From an uncultured Streptomyces sp. (GTDB taxonomy: Bacteria > Actinomycetota > Actinomycetes > Streptomycetales > Streptomycetaceae): a stretch of DNA of 64,000 bases. The stretch lies in NCBI RefSeq assembly GCF_947488945.1, contig NZ_CANLBS010000022.1, positions 1-64,000 of the forward strand. Reading direction: 5' to 3'. Below the pieces are notes generated by a model, which was not told the origin of the DNA, searched no databases, and was given only the letters and a program-made list of their open reading frames with translations. Shown piece by piece: positions 25,369-34,909 of this stretch; the first letter of the stretch is position 1; each line of letters opens with the position of its first letter. Position numbers and translations under genes: made by a program.

Positions 25369-25749
25369 ATGAGCGTCTCCCTCTACTACACCGCGCGCCG
25401 GGCCGAGCCGTTGACGGACGGCGAGAGCGCCGCCGTCGAGCGGGTGGTGACCGCGCACCGTGCCACGTTCCCGTACGACGACGAGGAGAGCCTGTACCTG
25501 TACGAGCCGGACGGCGGGGACGACGGCCCCCTCCTCGACGGCTCGACCAAGATGCCGTTCGATCCCGGTCGTCTCCTGCCCGTACTGGCCCATGTGCTGG
25601 ACTCCGTCACGGAGTTGCGCCGCTCGCTGCCGGCAGCCTCGTGGCACGTGCATCTGGACGATCTCGACATCCCGTGGGACGAGACCGAGGGATACGCCCT
25701 GCCGGGCATGCGGGACGCGGACCTGCTGGCGGAGCTGGAAGGGCTCTGA
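25369..25749 (+). CDS. small conserved hypothetical protein
   Basis: 126-residue, acidic protein with no recognised domain. It starts MSVSLYYTARRAEPLT and contains conserved-looking aromatic and acidic patches (YDDEESLYLYEPD, and DDLDIPWDETEGYALPG). No signal peptide or membrane segment. It follows the GNAT gene by 163 bases in the same direction. GC bias at third positions supports real coding. Function unknown. Confidence 0.75.
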   Translation: MSVSLYYTARRAEPLTDGESAAVERVVTAHRATFPYDDEESLYLYEPDGGDDGPLLDGSTKMPFDPGRLLPVLAHVLDSVTELRRSLPAASWHVHLDDLDIPWDETEGYALPGMRDADLLAELEGL

Positions 25750-25848
25750 GGACGGGCGGGGGCCGGAGGCGCGGCCGGGCGAAGTCAGGTCCGGGGCAAG
25801 GCGTCAGATCCGGGGCAAGGCGTCAGGGCGGGGCAGGGCGTCGGGCGG

Positions 25849-26352
25849 TCAGAAGCCGGGATGCGGGGGCAGGGCGAGCCAGTCCGGCCAGGAGATCTCG
25901 CGGCCGAGGAAGCGCGGCTGCGCGAACGGCCAGTCGGCGGCGATCCAGCGCGGGACCAGCGCGTCGAGTGCCTGCTCGACCTTGCCGCCCACCAGCTCGT
26001 CCACCACCCACCAGGAGATCTCGCCGTCCGCGCCGGCCCTCTCCGGCGGGTCGATGTAGACGCAGCCGAGCAGAGATGTCTCCGCCGCGTCGAGCAGCGC
26101 GTAGTTGAAGGACTGGTGGGCGGCGATCTCCTGCTCGTGCCGCAACAGGTCGGCCCGGTCGGCCTCGTAGGTCATGGTGGCCGCCGGCCAGCCCCAGGCA
26201 GGGCCGAAGACGGTCCACAGCCGCTCGCGCGAACCCATCACCGCCGGATAGTCGAGCGGGGTGTCCGCCTCCCGGATCGGGCGCAGGTGATGACCACCGT
26301 CCGGCAGCGGTACCAGGACAGGGTGGACGAAGTCGTCGGGAAGCCAGCTCAT
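25849..26352 (-). CDS. GNAT-like N-acetyltransferase
   Basis: 167 residues. The order of LRPIREADTPLDY near the N-terminus, ALLDAAETSLLGCVYIDPPE (central strands), then EISWWVVDELVGGKVEQAL (position of motif A) matches GNAT-type folds, although the GxGxG of motif A is relaxed. The ATG at 26352 gives the family-like start MSWLPDDFVHP; the open frame runs 108 bases further up without a good ribosome site. It is convergent with the small gene at 25369. Substrate unknown. Confidence 0.75.
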   Translation of the reverse strand: MSWLPDDFVHPVLVPLPDGGHHLRPIREADTPLDYPAVMGSRERLWTVFGPAWGWPAATMTYEADRADLLRHEQEIAAHQSFNYALLDAAETSLLGCVYIDPPERAGADGEISWWVVDELVGGKVEQALDALVPRWIAADWPFAQPRFLGREISWPDWLALPPHPGF

Positions 26353-26480
26353 GGCGCCCGACCGTAACAGCGGACGGCCGTCCGCACCCCTGGTTTTCCC
26401 CTGGGTTTCCCCTGCCACGGCCGCGCCGAGTCGGTGATCGTCACGGCAACGGCTCCACAAGCGGTCAAGCCGTCAAGCCG

Positions 26481-26933
26481 TCAAGCCGTCAAGCCCGCGG
26501 CGACGGTCGCGCCGAGTTCCCAGCACGCCTCCACGTCCGCCTTCGCCGGCTCCCCGGTCACCGTCACCGGCTCGGCGGCACGCCGCCAGCCGAGGCCGGT
26601 CGTGATCGACTCGATGCCGCGCACCGCACCGGTGACGTCGTTGCCGCCGTGCACCCAGTAGCCGAACGGGCGGCCCCGCGTCGCGTCCAGGCACGGGTAG
26701 TAGACCTGGTCGAAGAAGTGCTTGAGTGCGCCGGACATGTAGCCGAGGTTGGCCGGGGTGCCGAGCAGGATGCCGTCGGCGCCGAGCACGTCCGAGGCGG
26801 TCGCGCCGAGCGCGGCGCGGCGCACGACCCGCACGCCCTCGATCCCGTCCGTGGTCGCCCCCTGCACGACGGCCTCGAAGAGCGCCTGGCAGTTGGGGGA
26901 CGGCGTGTGATGAACGATCAGCAGAGTGGCCAC
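26481..26933 (-). CDS. flavodoxin-like NAD(P)H-dependent FMN protein
   Basis: 150-residue protein of flavodoxin/WrbA-like fold. The phosphate-binding start LLIVHHTPSPNCQALFE (residues 4-20), the loop DGILLGTPANLGYMSGALKHFFDQ (about 54-77) and GYWVHGGND (about 92-100) are characteristic of FMN-binding quinone or nitro-reductase-like proteins. The GTG at 26933 gives a normal family start; the frame is open far upstream without a site. It is monocistronic and divergent from the TerD-family gene. Precise electron partner unknown. Confidence 0.85.
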   Translation of the reverse strand: MATLLIVHHTPSPNCQALFEAVVQGATTDGIEGVRVVRRAALGATASDVLGADGILLGTPANLGYMSGALKHFFDQVYYPCLDATRGRPFGYWVHGGNDVTGAVRGIESITTGLGWRRAAEPVTVTGEPAKADVEACWELGATVAAGLTA

Positions 26934-27218
26934 ACCCACGCACCCTGCCTCCCCGGCCCGCCCGGCCGCAAGCGGGCACGCTGCTCGTCGGGCACGAGGG
27001 GGCGTGCGCCGGAGCGTCCGCCCCGGCACCGACAGGCGGAGGCGCACACGACGGGCGAGGGCGGACACAGGGCCGGCCGGTGCCGACGCGTGCGCACGCC
27101 GCCGGATGCCGCGCCGGACGGGCCGTCCCGAATTCGATACGGACCCGGATGCTTTTCGCACGGACGACCAGGCAGACTCTGTGGGGAGCAGTCCGTCCCA
27201 CCACAAGAGGATCACGTA

Positions 27219-27803
27219 ATGATCACGCTGAAGAAGGAAGATGGCCCTGCCGACCTGGACGGGGTGACCCATCTGACGATCGGAGCCTCCTGGGACCCGA
27301 CCGTCGGCAGCAGCGGCGGCATCATGGGCAAGATCCGGCAGAAGGCCGGCACCGACCTCGATCTGATCGCCATCGCGATGCAGGGCGACGACCCCGTGCG
27401 GCTCGCGGGCCTCGACTCGCTGGACCCGCTGGGCAACGGCTCGCTGCTGCACAGCGGCGACAACCAGACCGGGCACGGCGACGGGGACGACGAGACGGTG
27501 ACCGTCGAGTTCAGCCGGATCCCGGGGAACATCACCTCGATCGTGTTCGTCGCGGCCGCCTACAAGAAGCGCAGCTCCTTCCAGAACGCCCGCAACATCA
27601 GCTTCAAGGTGTACGACGCGACGGGCGGCAGCTCCACGCAGGTCGCCGACATCTGGCCGAGCATGCTCAGCGACGACAACGGCTGCGCGGTGGCGAAGGC
27701 GATGCGGGTCGGCTCGGCCTGGAAGCTCCAGGTGATCAACGAGACCGGCAAGATCAAGCAGGGCGACGAGCGCGCGCTGATGCGCTTCGCCGTGAGCAAG
27801 TAG
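27219..27803 (+). CDS. TerD-family protein
   Basis: 194 residues. TerD-like features are the start MITLKKEDG, the acidic calcium-binding stretches GASWDPT and DNQTGHGDGDDETVTVEF (about 86-103), IVFVAAAYKKRSSFQNARNISFKVYD (about 108-133) and the closing WKLQVINETGKI. TerD proteins bind calcium and are linked to tellurite and stress resistance; Streptomyces carry many copies. The ATG at 27219 follows a purine-rich AAGAGGA. It lies 138 bases from, and convergent with, the eCIS ATPase gene, with no sign of shared transcription. Confidence 0.9.
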   Translation: MITLKKEDGPADLDGVTHLTIGASWDPTVGSSGGIMGKIRQKAGTDLDLIAIAMQGDDPVRLAGLDSLDPLGNGSLLHSGDNQTGHGDGDDETVTVEFSRIPGNITSIVFVAAAYKKRSSFQNARNISFKVYDATGGSSTQVADIWPSMLSDDNGCAVAKAMRVGSAWKLQVINETGKIKQGDERALMRFAVSK

Positions 27804-27940
27804 CGGCGCGCGTACGCGGGTGACCGCATGTGCGGGTACCGCCTTGGGCGAGTACCGCGCATGCGGGTCCCCGCAGGTGCCCGCGTACCCGAGCCGGGTC
27901 GTGTTTCTGACGGTTCGTCACCGTGTCACCCGTCACGGCG

Positions 27941-30097
27941 TCACCCGTCACCGCGTCGCCGGGCTCCGTCCAGCCACGGTCCGAACTCGCCCTCCAGGAT
28001 CAGCCGGCCGAGCTTCCGGTACTCCTGGAGCACCGCCGAAATCACCTGGTCCATGCCCAGCGGTGCGCCGGACTCCGCCGCGAGGTAGGCCGCCGTCACC
28101 GCGCAGGCGCGGATCGATCCACCGGCGAGCTCGAAGCGTGCCGCGCAGAACTCCAGATCGAGGTCCGCGTCGCGCGGCATGCCGGTGCCCAGGCACCGGT
28201 CCCACAGGGCGAGGCGCTGTCCGGCGTCGGGCATCGGGAAGTCGGCGACGACGTCGAGGCGCCGGGTGAACGCCTCGTCGAGGTTGGCCCGCAGGTTGGT
28301 GGTGAGCACGGCGATCCCGTCGAAGGACTCCATCCGCTGGAGGAGGTAGGCGGACTCGACGTTGGCGTGCCGGTCGTGCGCGTCCTTGACCTGGGAGCGT
28401 TTGCCGAAGATCGCGTCCGCCTCGTCGAACAGCAGGATGCCGTTGACGTCCGACGCCTCGACGAAGATGCGTTCCAGGTTCTTCTCCGTCTCCCCGATGT
28501 ACTTGTCCACCACCGTGGAGAGGTCCACGACGTAGAGCTCCATGCCGAGTTCGGCGGCGACCACCTCGGCGGACATGGTCTTCCCGGTCCCGGACTCACC
28601 CGCGAACAGCGCGATGACGCCGCGCCCGCGGCCACCACCGGGCCGCATGCCCCACTGGCCGAGGACCTGCTCCCGGTGGCGTGCGCGCAGGGCGAGTTCG
28701 GAGAGCTGGAGCCGGGTGGCGGGCGGCAGCACCAGGTCGTCCCAGCCGACGGCGGGCTCGATCCGGCGGGCGAGCCGCTCCAGGCCCGCACCGTTCTGGG
28801 CCCGGACCGCCGCCCGCAGGTCCTCGGGGGTCACCGGCCGGCGCTCCTGCGCGGCGAGCCGGGAGGCGACGACGGCGGCCTTGCGCCGTTGCTCCGCGTC
28901 GAGACGGTACGTGGCGGCGGCATCGAGGAGGGCGTCATGGCCGGAGGCGTCCATCTCGGGCAGTCCCACCGAACGGCCCGCCTCGGCCAGCGCTCCGCGC
29001 CACCGCCGGGCCGCCTCGTCGGGTCCGGCGGGCCGGGCGACGAGGGCGACCGGACTGTCGTCGGTCCACAGCGGGTCCCAGTTCTTCTTCCCGTACGCGA
29101 TCAGCGGGACGCCCCGGAGTGCGACGCTCAGGGCGGCGAGCAGTCGAGCCCCTTCGGGCCGTTCGGGGGCGAGCGCTTCGAGCGGTCCGAGGACGACCCC
29201 GCCGCCGCCGAGCCGGGCCTCCATCGCCAGGGGCACGGCGAGATCCGCCGCTCCGCCCGCCGGGGCGAGGGCCGCGACATCGACCACCAGCGGGCGGCGC
29301 CCCGCCGCGAACAGCGCCTCCACGGCCAGTCCGCCCGGATCTCCGCCCCGGTCGAGCAGGTGCACCAGGCCGCTGCCGGTGCCGAGCGCGGCGGCGACGC
29401 GCAGGATCTCGGGCCCTTCGCCCACCTCGTCGCGGGGCCCCGCGGCCCGGACGAGACCGCGAAGCCTTCCGTCGATCTCGTCGTCGCCGAGCAGGTGCGC
29501 GGTGACCCGGTCCGGGACGTGCAGGACCCGTGACAGCAGGGGCCGTTCGGTCTCCCGCACCTCCAGCAGTCCGCCGGCCACGAGCGGGGAGGACGGCGAG
29601 AGACGGAAGCGGCCCGGTCCCGCGGCGGGCAGCCCGCAGAGTTCCAGGGCCAGGCCGACGCTGGGCCGGCGCCGGGTCAGGTCGTCGTGGAGATAGCCGT
29701 AGAGCCGTTCGAACCGGTGGTCCACGTCGGGGGCGAGAGCGACCAGCAGCAGTTCGACGTCCACCGGGGCCAGCCGGAAGCCCTCGGCCAGCCGGCCGAG
29801 CCGGCCGCCCGACCCCGCCGACCAGGCGGTCCCGGAGCCGTACGGCGGTACGGGCGCGAACGCGTCGCGGGAGTCCACGATCCGCCCGGCGGCCTCGGGG
29901 GTGAGGTACTGCCCCCGGTAGGGGTCGTCGGGCTCCGGGTCCGTGGCCCGGCGGGCGGCGACCGCTTCCCGGACCCGTTGTTCGAGGCGGCCGAGCGCGT
30001 CGAAGAGGTCCGCGGGGCCCTCGGCGGAGGGGCCGCCGGATGGCGGGGGGCCGGTCGCGGGGCCCTTGGTGGCCCCGATGGTCGGTGCCGTCGTCAA
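27941..30097 (-). CDS. eCIS AAA+ ATPase (Pvc15/Afp15-like)
   Basis: 718-residue ATPase typical of extracellular-type contractile injection systems, where it is needed for assembly or disassembly. The N-terminal 350 residues are a family-specific region. The AAA core near the C-terminus shows Walker A GESGTGKT (about 499-506), Walker B ILLFDEADAIFGKR, sensor 1 LTTN and the arginine finger region RRLDVV. The start is a TTG at 30097, overlapping the stop of the upstream DUF4255 gene as TTGA; no ATG or GTG fits better. It is last in a three-gene leftward arm of the eCIS cluster. Confidence 0.93.
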   Translation of the reverse strand: MTTAPTIGATKGPATGPPPSGGPSAEGPADLFDALGRLEQRVREAVAARRATDPEPDDPYRGQYLTPEAAGRIVDSRDAFAPVPPYGSGTAWSAGSGGRLGRLAEGFRLAPVDVELLLVALAPDVDHRFERLYGYLHDDLTRRRPSVGLALELCGLPAAGPGRFRLSPSSPLVAGGLLEVRETERPLLSRVLHVPDRVTAHLLGDDEIDGRLRGLVRAAGPRDEVGEGPEILRVAAALGTGSGLVHLLDRGGDPGGLAVEALFAAGRRPLVVDVAALAPAGGAADLAVPLAMEARLGGGGVVLGPLEALAPERPEGARLLAALSVALRGVPLIAYGKKNWDPLWTDDSPVALVARPAGPDEAARRWRGALAEAGRSVGLPEMDASGHDALLDAAATYRLDAEQRRKAAVVASRLAAQERRPVTPEDLRAAVRAQNGAGLERLARRIEPAVGWDDLVLPPATRLQLSELALRARHREQVLGQWGMRPGGGRGRGVIALFAGESGTGKTMSAEVVAAELGMELYVVDLSTVVDKYIGETEKNLERIFVEASDVNGILLFDEADAIFGKRSQVKDAHDRHANVESAYLLQRMESFDGIAVLTTNLRANLDEAFTRRLDVVADFPMPDAGQRLALWDRCLGTGMPRDADLDLEFCAARFELAGGSIRACAVTAAYLAAESGAPLGMDQVISAVLQEYRKLGRLILEGEFGPWLDGARRRGDG

Positions 30098-30798
30098 CGG
30101 GCTCCGCTCCCCCGCTTGCGCCGGCCCGGCGGCAGGGGCCGGTCGCGCGGTGCGGCGAACCCCTGCGCGGGCAGGTCGGTGCCCGCGCCGTAGCGCAGCC
30201 TGCGTCCGGGACCGTCCTCCTCGCCGGCCACGGCGGGAACGGACTTCACCACCAGCCCCTCCGTGACGGGCACTCCCGCCTCGGTGCGTTCGCCGGCCAG
30301 CGGGGCCACGACCCGCAGGTCGATCGCCGCTTTCAGCTCGCCGCCGAGCGCGGACCACACGTCGGAGGCGGAGGGCCCGTCGGTTCCCGGCCCGGCCGCT
30401 TCCATCTCCACGGTGAGGCCGAGGTCGGCGAGGCTACCGGTGTACAGCCGGGGTGGCAGCGTGTCGGCCCGTACCAGGCAGCGCAACACCTCGGAGAGCA
30501 GGCGGTGTTCGTCCTGCGGCCGGTTGGTCCAGGCGGTCACCAGGTAGGTCAGCTCGAACCAGCGGGGCGGGGTCCGCCGGGCGACGACGACCCCCTCGTC
30601 GTCGTACTCCTCCGAGGTCCCCGTCCGCCGCCGGGCGGCGGCCTCACGGATGCCGTGCAGGAACACGCTGATGGTCGGGGCGTTCCGCCGGGCCGACCAG
30701 TCCTTCGTCGGCGCGTCGAAGACCAGCTCGACCCCGCTGTCCTGGAGGCCGGCCTCCACCAGCAGCAGCCGCAGCGCCTCGTCGACTTCGTGGATCAC
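30094..30798 (-). CDS. DUF4255 eCIS cap/terminator protein (Pvc16-like)
   Basis: 234 residues. The first about 190 residues match the DUF4255 (Pvc16_N) type seen in PVC and Afp clusters and in Streptomyces: start VIHEVDEALRLLLVEAG, middle VELVFDAPTKDWSARR and PTISVFLHGIRE, then RWFELTYLVTAWTNRPQDEHRLL. In eCIS this protein terminates the tube and sheath. The C-terminal tail is basic and disordered. GTG start at 30798 overlaps the upstream stop (GTGA), and its own stop overlaps the ATPase start (TTGA), so the three genes are translated together. Confidence 0.9.
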   Translation of the reverse strand: MIHEVDEALRLLLVEAGLQDSGVELVFDAPTKDWSARRNAPTISVFLHGIREAAARRRTGTSEEYDDEGVVVARRTPPRWFELTYLVTAWTNRPQDEHRLLSEVLRCLVRADTLPPRLYTGSLADLGLTVEMEAAGPGTDGPSASDVWSALGGELKAAIDLRVVAPLAGERTEAGVPVTEGLVVKSVPAVAGEEDGPGRRLRYGAGTDLPAQGFAAPRDRPLPPGRRKRGSGAR

Positions 30799-33700
30799 CG
30801 GCGTCCCACCTCGTCGGGCGGCACGATGGTGCCGGGGACCACCAGGAACGGCGTGGTGACCGGGCCGAAACCGGGCCCCTTGGCCGTGATGGTGCGCGGC
30901 CCCGTCATGTCCTTGGCCAGGATGAGCAGTTGGGCGATGAAGGTGCGGTCGCCGCGGGGCAGGGTCGGTGCCGCGGCGGCCGTGATCCCGGGGTCCCAGC
31001 TCAGGGTCACGGGCGCGCCGGGAGGGAAGTCCTTGCCCCGCACGGAGGTGACGAAGCCGGGTTCCCCCACGGCGGGCACCGCGATGATGCGGGGCTGGAG
31101 GATGCGCAGCGGGATGCGGGAGACGTTGTCCCCCCGGTCGGCGTCGGTGCCGGTCGTGGTCAGCGTGCCGGTGATCGTCGTCCGCAGCGCCCGGTCGGGC
31201 GACAGCACGACGCGGATCACCGTGGACGCACGGGGTGCGAGGTCCGGCAGGGCGCACTCGCCCGCCGAGCAGCCCGCGGGGAGCGGACCGGCCGGGATGC
31301 GCGTGGGCAGGCCCAGTTTCAACCGGAGACCGGTGGCCAGCGCGTTCCTCCCGTTGCGCACGGTGTAGGTCACGACGACCTTGCCTCCGACGTAGCCGGG
31401 GCTGGGCTGGGCCCGCACGGTGACGGCCGGCCCCGCCTCGGGCTCGGCCGGCGCGGGGAGCGGCGGGGCGGGCGCCGGGGTGGAGGGCTGTGCCGGGGTG
31501 GGAGTGGGGGGCGGAGTCGGGGTGGGACTCGGGGTCGGCGTGGGACTCGGGGTGGGCGTCGGGGTCGGTGCGACCTCCTGGACGGGCAGGATCGTCCCGG
31601 CGGCGTTGTCGGTGGGGCTCGGGTCGAGCACCGTTCCGGCGACCGACCAGCCGATCGGCTGGTCCCCGACGGTCACCCCGGTGAGCCGCGCGGTGACGCG
31701 CACACCGGCTCCGGGCGCAACCACGCCCAGGTCGCACTGCGGGGCCCCGGCGGTGCACGGGCCGGCGTCGGTGGTGAGTTCCTCCAGCCGGACCCCGGGC
31801 GGGACGTCGACGGTGAAGGTGGTGCCGGGCGACGGCGAGGGGCCGTGATTGGTGACGGTGGCCGTCACCTCGACGGAGGAACCCACCTCCACGGCGGGGA
31901 CGGTGGGGGGTGCGGTCACCGAGAGGTCGACCGCCTGCTGGAAGCTCGGTTCCTTCTGCCGTCCGGAGAGCCCGTCACTGAGCGGCGTCAGCTCGCCGGA
32001 GGCGAGGTCGAGCACGGACAGCGCCTCCGGGGAGTTCGGTGCGACCTCGCGCCGCGAGCTCAGGACCAGCCGTCCGCCGTCCGGGGACCAGGCGACGTCG
32101 CGGGGCTGGAACGGTCCGGTCGCCGAGGCGTCCGGGATCTCCTGCTCGCACCCGTCGGGGTTGTCCCGCTGGACGGCGGGCAGCACGACCCGGCATCCGC
32201 CGCCGACCAGCGGCTTGACGAGGATTCCGGCGCGCTCGTTGACCCTGCCGCCGCCGTCCTTGCGGTTGAAGGCGACGGCCGAGCCGTCGGGCGAGAAGGC
32301 GGGGCTGTCGTCGATGACCTCGCAGGCGCCCGGGCAGATCCTGGCGCTGAGGTCGAGCTGCCGGTCGAGGTCGTCCACGGGCACGGTCCAGACGTGCTTG
32401 TTGCCGGCGTTGCCGCCGATCACCGCCACCCGGGTGAAGGCGAGGGTTTTTCCGTCGGCGGACCAGGTCGGCTGCGCGTCGGCGCCGGTCTGCTGCCCGG
32501 CCGGCGGACGGATCTCGTCGATGACCGCCCCGTCGGCCACGTTCGCGATGAGGATCCGGCCCGGCCCGGACGGGCTGCCGTCCTCGGCGGGCGAGGTCCG
32601 GGTGAAGGCCAGTTTGGTGCCGTCCGGCGAGAAGGTGGGATCGGTGTCCCGGTCGAGCGGGCCGCGTCCGTCGAGCGGCATCGGGTCGGGGTGGGAGCCG
32701 TCCGCGTCGGCCAGCCAGATCCGCTCGATCCGTCCGGCGTCGGAGTCCTCGAAGCGGGTGACGACGATGCGCCGGCCGTCCGGGGTGTAGTTCTGCCGCT
32801 CGATCCACGGGTCGTACCCGTCCGCCGGGTTGAACAGCGGGTCGACGGCCGGATCGGTGTTGGTGTCGGCCGCCGGGTCCTCTTCGAGGATCGTGAGCCC
32901 GAGGTCCCTCGGGTCGGACCCGTCCTGCCGGACGTCCTGGAGGGTGACGACGTTGTCCGCCGAGGCGGTGGTCCGCTCGACGACGACGCCGCCGGAGTCC
33001 GCGGGGCCGAGCCAGGTGGGCGACTCGACGCTCCGGTCCTCGCTGAGCACCGGCTGCGGGTCGGCGTCGACGAAGGGGGTCGCCCGGTAGACGTTGTCGT
33101 ACGGGTTGCAGCCGCAGGTCAGTTCGGGGCTGAGGAAGACCAGGTCGCCGCCGTCGGGCAGCCAGGCGGCCGCGCTGGTGCGCCAGCCGGCGTGGGCGCC
33201 GGTGAAGGCCGGCCGGTCGCTCCCGGTGCCCTCCGTGATCCGCAGGCGCGGGCCGGTCTCCCCGTCCGCCGTGAGGGTGTAGGCGACGAGGTCGCGGTGG
33301 TCGTCGTCGACCGCCGGGTTCCACGCCGGGTCGGTGGCGTCGCCGGCGGGCCCGTCGCTGATCCTGGTCGCGGGCCCGCCGTCATAGTCCCGCGTGTATA
33401 TCTGCCGGCCGCGCAACGGGTCGGCGTCGGAGGAGTACGCGAGGCTGAGGCCGTCCGGGGAGAAGGTGGGGGACGTCTCGTCGGCCGGTGAGTCGGTCAG
33501 CCGTCGCGGATCGTCGGAGCCGTCGACAGGCACCTCCCACAGGTCGCGCCGGCCCGTCCCGCCCGGTTCCGCCGAGTCGAAGACGACGGTGCGTCCGTCG
33601 GGGGAGAGTTCGGGGTGCGCGGCGTCCTGGTCGACGGTGAGGCGGCGCACCGATCCGTCCGGGTCGCGGACGTACACCTGCGGCCGCGGACTGTCGCGCC

Positions 33701-33998
33701 GGCTGGTGAAGACCAGAACCCCGTCACGGGCGGAGGGGTCCTGGTCGTAGTGGGCCGCGCCGGCGCCGAAGAGCGGGTCGCTGGTCCGCGGGCCGACGAC
33801 CTGCCCCAGGCTGCGGTGCGCGGTGCCGGCGAAGGCGATGCGCCCGGCCTCCGTCGCTTCGTCCGCCACCGGGGCGAGGCTCGGTGTCTCCGTCCGGACG
33901 GACGCCGAGCCGACCACCACCAGGGGCGTCAACAGCAGGACGGCGCAGGCCAGTCGGCCCAGCCGGGAACGCTTTGCCGGGCCAGCGGTGCCGGTCAC
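30795..33998 (-). CDS. exported TolB-like beta-propeller protein with CARDB/DUF11-type domains
   Basis: 1,067 residues. The N-terminus (RSRLGRLACAVLLLTPLVVVGSASV) is a signal peptide or anchor. About residues 40-680 hold many PD40/TolB-type blades, recognisable by repeated SPDGxxxAF units such as LSPDGRTVVFDS and FSPDGLSLAYSS. Then a DUF11/CARDB-like beta domain, a Pro-Thr-Ser-rich linker near 760-800, another such domain and an IPT-like end. The GTG at 33998 is chosen for a GAGG six bases upstream; GTG 34010 is possible. It overlaps the DUF4255 gene by GTGA. An exported propeller in an ATPase operon suggests a cell-envelope partner of the injection system. Confidence 0.85.
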   Translation of the reverse strand: MTGTAGPAKRSRLGRLACAVLLLTPLVVVGSASVRTETPSLAPVADEATEAGRIAFAGTAHRSLGQVVGPRTSDPLFGAGAAHYDQDPSARDGVLVFTSRRDSPRPQVYVRDPDGSVRRLTVDQDAAHPELSPDGRTVVFDSAEPGGTGRRDLWEVPVDGSDDPRRLTDSPADETSPTFSPDGLSLAYSSDADPLRGRQIYTRDYDGGPATRISDGPAGDATDPAWNPAVDDDHRDLVAYTLTADGETGPRLRITEGTGSDRPAFTGAHAGWRTSAAAWLPDGGDLVFLSPELTCGCNPYDNVYRATPFVDADPQPVLSEDRSVESPTWLGPADSGGVVVERTTASADNVVTLQDVRQDGSDPRDLGLTILEEDPAADTNTDPAVDPLFNPADGYDPWIERQNYTPDGRRIVVTRFEDSDAGRIERIWLADADGSHPDPMPLDGRGPLDRDTDPTFSPDGTKLAFTRTSPAEDGSPSGPGRILIANVADGAVIDEIRPPAGQQTGADAQPTWSADGKTLAFTRVAVIGGNAGNKHVWTVPVDDLDRQLDLSARICPGACEVIDDSPAFSPDGSAVAFNRKDGGGRVNERAGILVKPLVGGGCRVVLPAVQRDNPDGCEQEIPDASATGPFQPRDVAWSPDGGRLVLSSRREVAPNSPEALSVLDLASGELTPLSDGLSGRQKEPSFQQAVDLSVTAPPTVPAVEVGSSVEVTATVTNHGPSPSPGTTFTVDVPPGVRLEELTTDAGPCTAGAPQCDLGVVAPGAGVRVTARLTGVTVGDQPIGWSVAGTVLDPSPTDNAAGTILPVQEVAPTPTPTPSPTPTPSPTPTPPPTPTPAQPSTPAPAPPLPAPAEPEAGPAVTVRAQPSPGYVGGKVVVTYTVRNGRNALATGLRLKLGLPTRIPAGPLPAGCSAGECALPDLAPRASTVIRVVLSPDRALRTTITGTLTTTGTDADRGDNVSRIPLRILQPRIIAVPAVGEPGFVTSVRGKDFPPGAPVTLSWDPGITAAAAPTLPRGDRTFIAQLLILAKDMTGPRTITAKGPGFGPVTTPFLVVPGTIVPPDEVGRR

Positions 33999-34183
33999 GG
34001 CCCACCTCACAGTCTGTCGATGGCTCTCCACCCGCCAGCATCCCGCCCGCCGGGCCGGGAGAACAGGCCCCAAGTACCCGGCACGGGGGAAGCGGCCGCT
34101 GCCCTTTGCGGCGGTCCGTCCCCGACGCGCCTCCCGGGCGGCGGCGGGTGCCGCCGCCCGGGGACGTGCTGGATCGGACCGCG

Positions 34184-34909
34184 CTAGATCAGACCGTGCC
34201 GCATCGCGTATCCGACGGCATGGGCGCGGTTGCGCAACTCCAGACGCGTCGCGACCTCGTGCAGCACGTTCTTGACGGTGCGTTCGGAGTACGAGGTCTT
34301 CTGCGCGATCTCCGCGGTGTCGAACCCCTCCGACACCAGCCTGATCATCTCCGCCTCCCGCGTGGTGAGGGTGGACAGGGTGAGCCCGCGGGGGTCGAGG
34401 ACCGTCCGCTGGAGGCTGCTGACGTGGTCGAGGAGCCTGCCGAGCAGGTCTCCCGGCAGGACGCCCTCGCCGTTGGCCATGGCCGTGACCAGATGGACCA
34501 GGCGGTCCTGGTCCGCCTCGCGGCGCCTCAGTACGGCGGCGACACCGCACTCGATCATCGTCTGGAGCGCACCCGCCTCGAAGAGCCCGACGACGAGTCC
34601 GGTGCGGGTCGAGGTGTTGCGCTGCAACCGGTGCAGCAACTGGACCGTCGGCTCGTCCACCGTGTCCACCACCACCAGCGACACCTGCGCCCCGTCCGCC
34701 TCGGCCTCGCCGAGCAGTTCTATCTCCGGCCGCAGCCGCAGTTGGTGGATCATGCCGGTCTGCAGGATCAGGTCCTCGGCGTACACCGCCACGGAGACCC
34801 TCTGCCGGGGCGCCGTCCCGGTGCCGCTCCCCAGGGAGCGCGGGGACGCTCCCGGTGCGCGGCGCGGGACCCGCCCGGTCGTGCTGCTCGTGGTGCCTGT
34901 CGTCGTCAT
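34184..34909 (-). CDS. LuxR-type response-regulator-like transcription factor
   Basis: 241 residues. The C-terminal about 65 residues are a LuxR/FixJ helix-turn-helix (LTTREAEMIRLVSEGFDTAE, then IAQKTSYSERTVKNVLHEV). The N-terminal part (about 38-150) looks like a degenerate receiver fold: VSVAVYAEDLIL opens it and VVVDTVDEP sits at the usual phosphorylation strand, but the acidic pocket is not clear, so phosphorylation is uncertain. It sits between the leftward ATPase arm and the rightward structural arm of the eCIS cluster and is the likely local regulator; that is inferred from position. Confidence 0.88.
   Translation of the reverse strand: MTTTGTTSSTTGRVPRRAPGASPRSLGSGTGTAPRQRVSVAVYAEDLILQTGMIHQLRLRPEIELLGEAEADGAQVSLVVVDTVDEPTVQLLHRLQRNTSTRTGLVVGLFEAGALQTMIECGVAAVLRRREADQDRLVHLVTAMANGEGVLPGDLLGRLLDHVSSLQRTVLDPRGLTLSTLTTREAEMIRLVSEGFDTAEIAQKTSYSERTVKNVLHEVATRLELRNRAHAVGYAMRHGLI

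Noticed and set aside
27804..27940. A terminator formed by CGTACGCGGG near 27811 and CCCGCGTAC near 27880.
   Set aside because: The arms are 60 bases apart with competing pairings; I could not pick one convincing hairpin.
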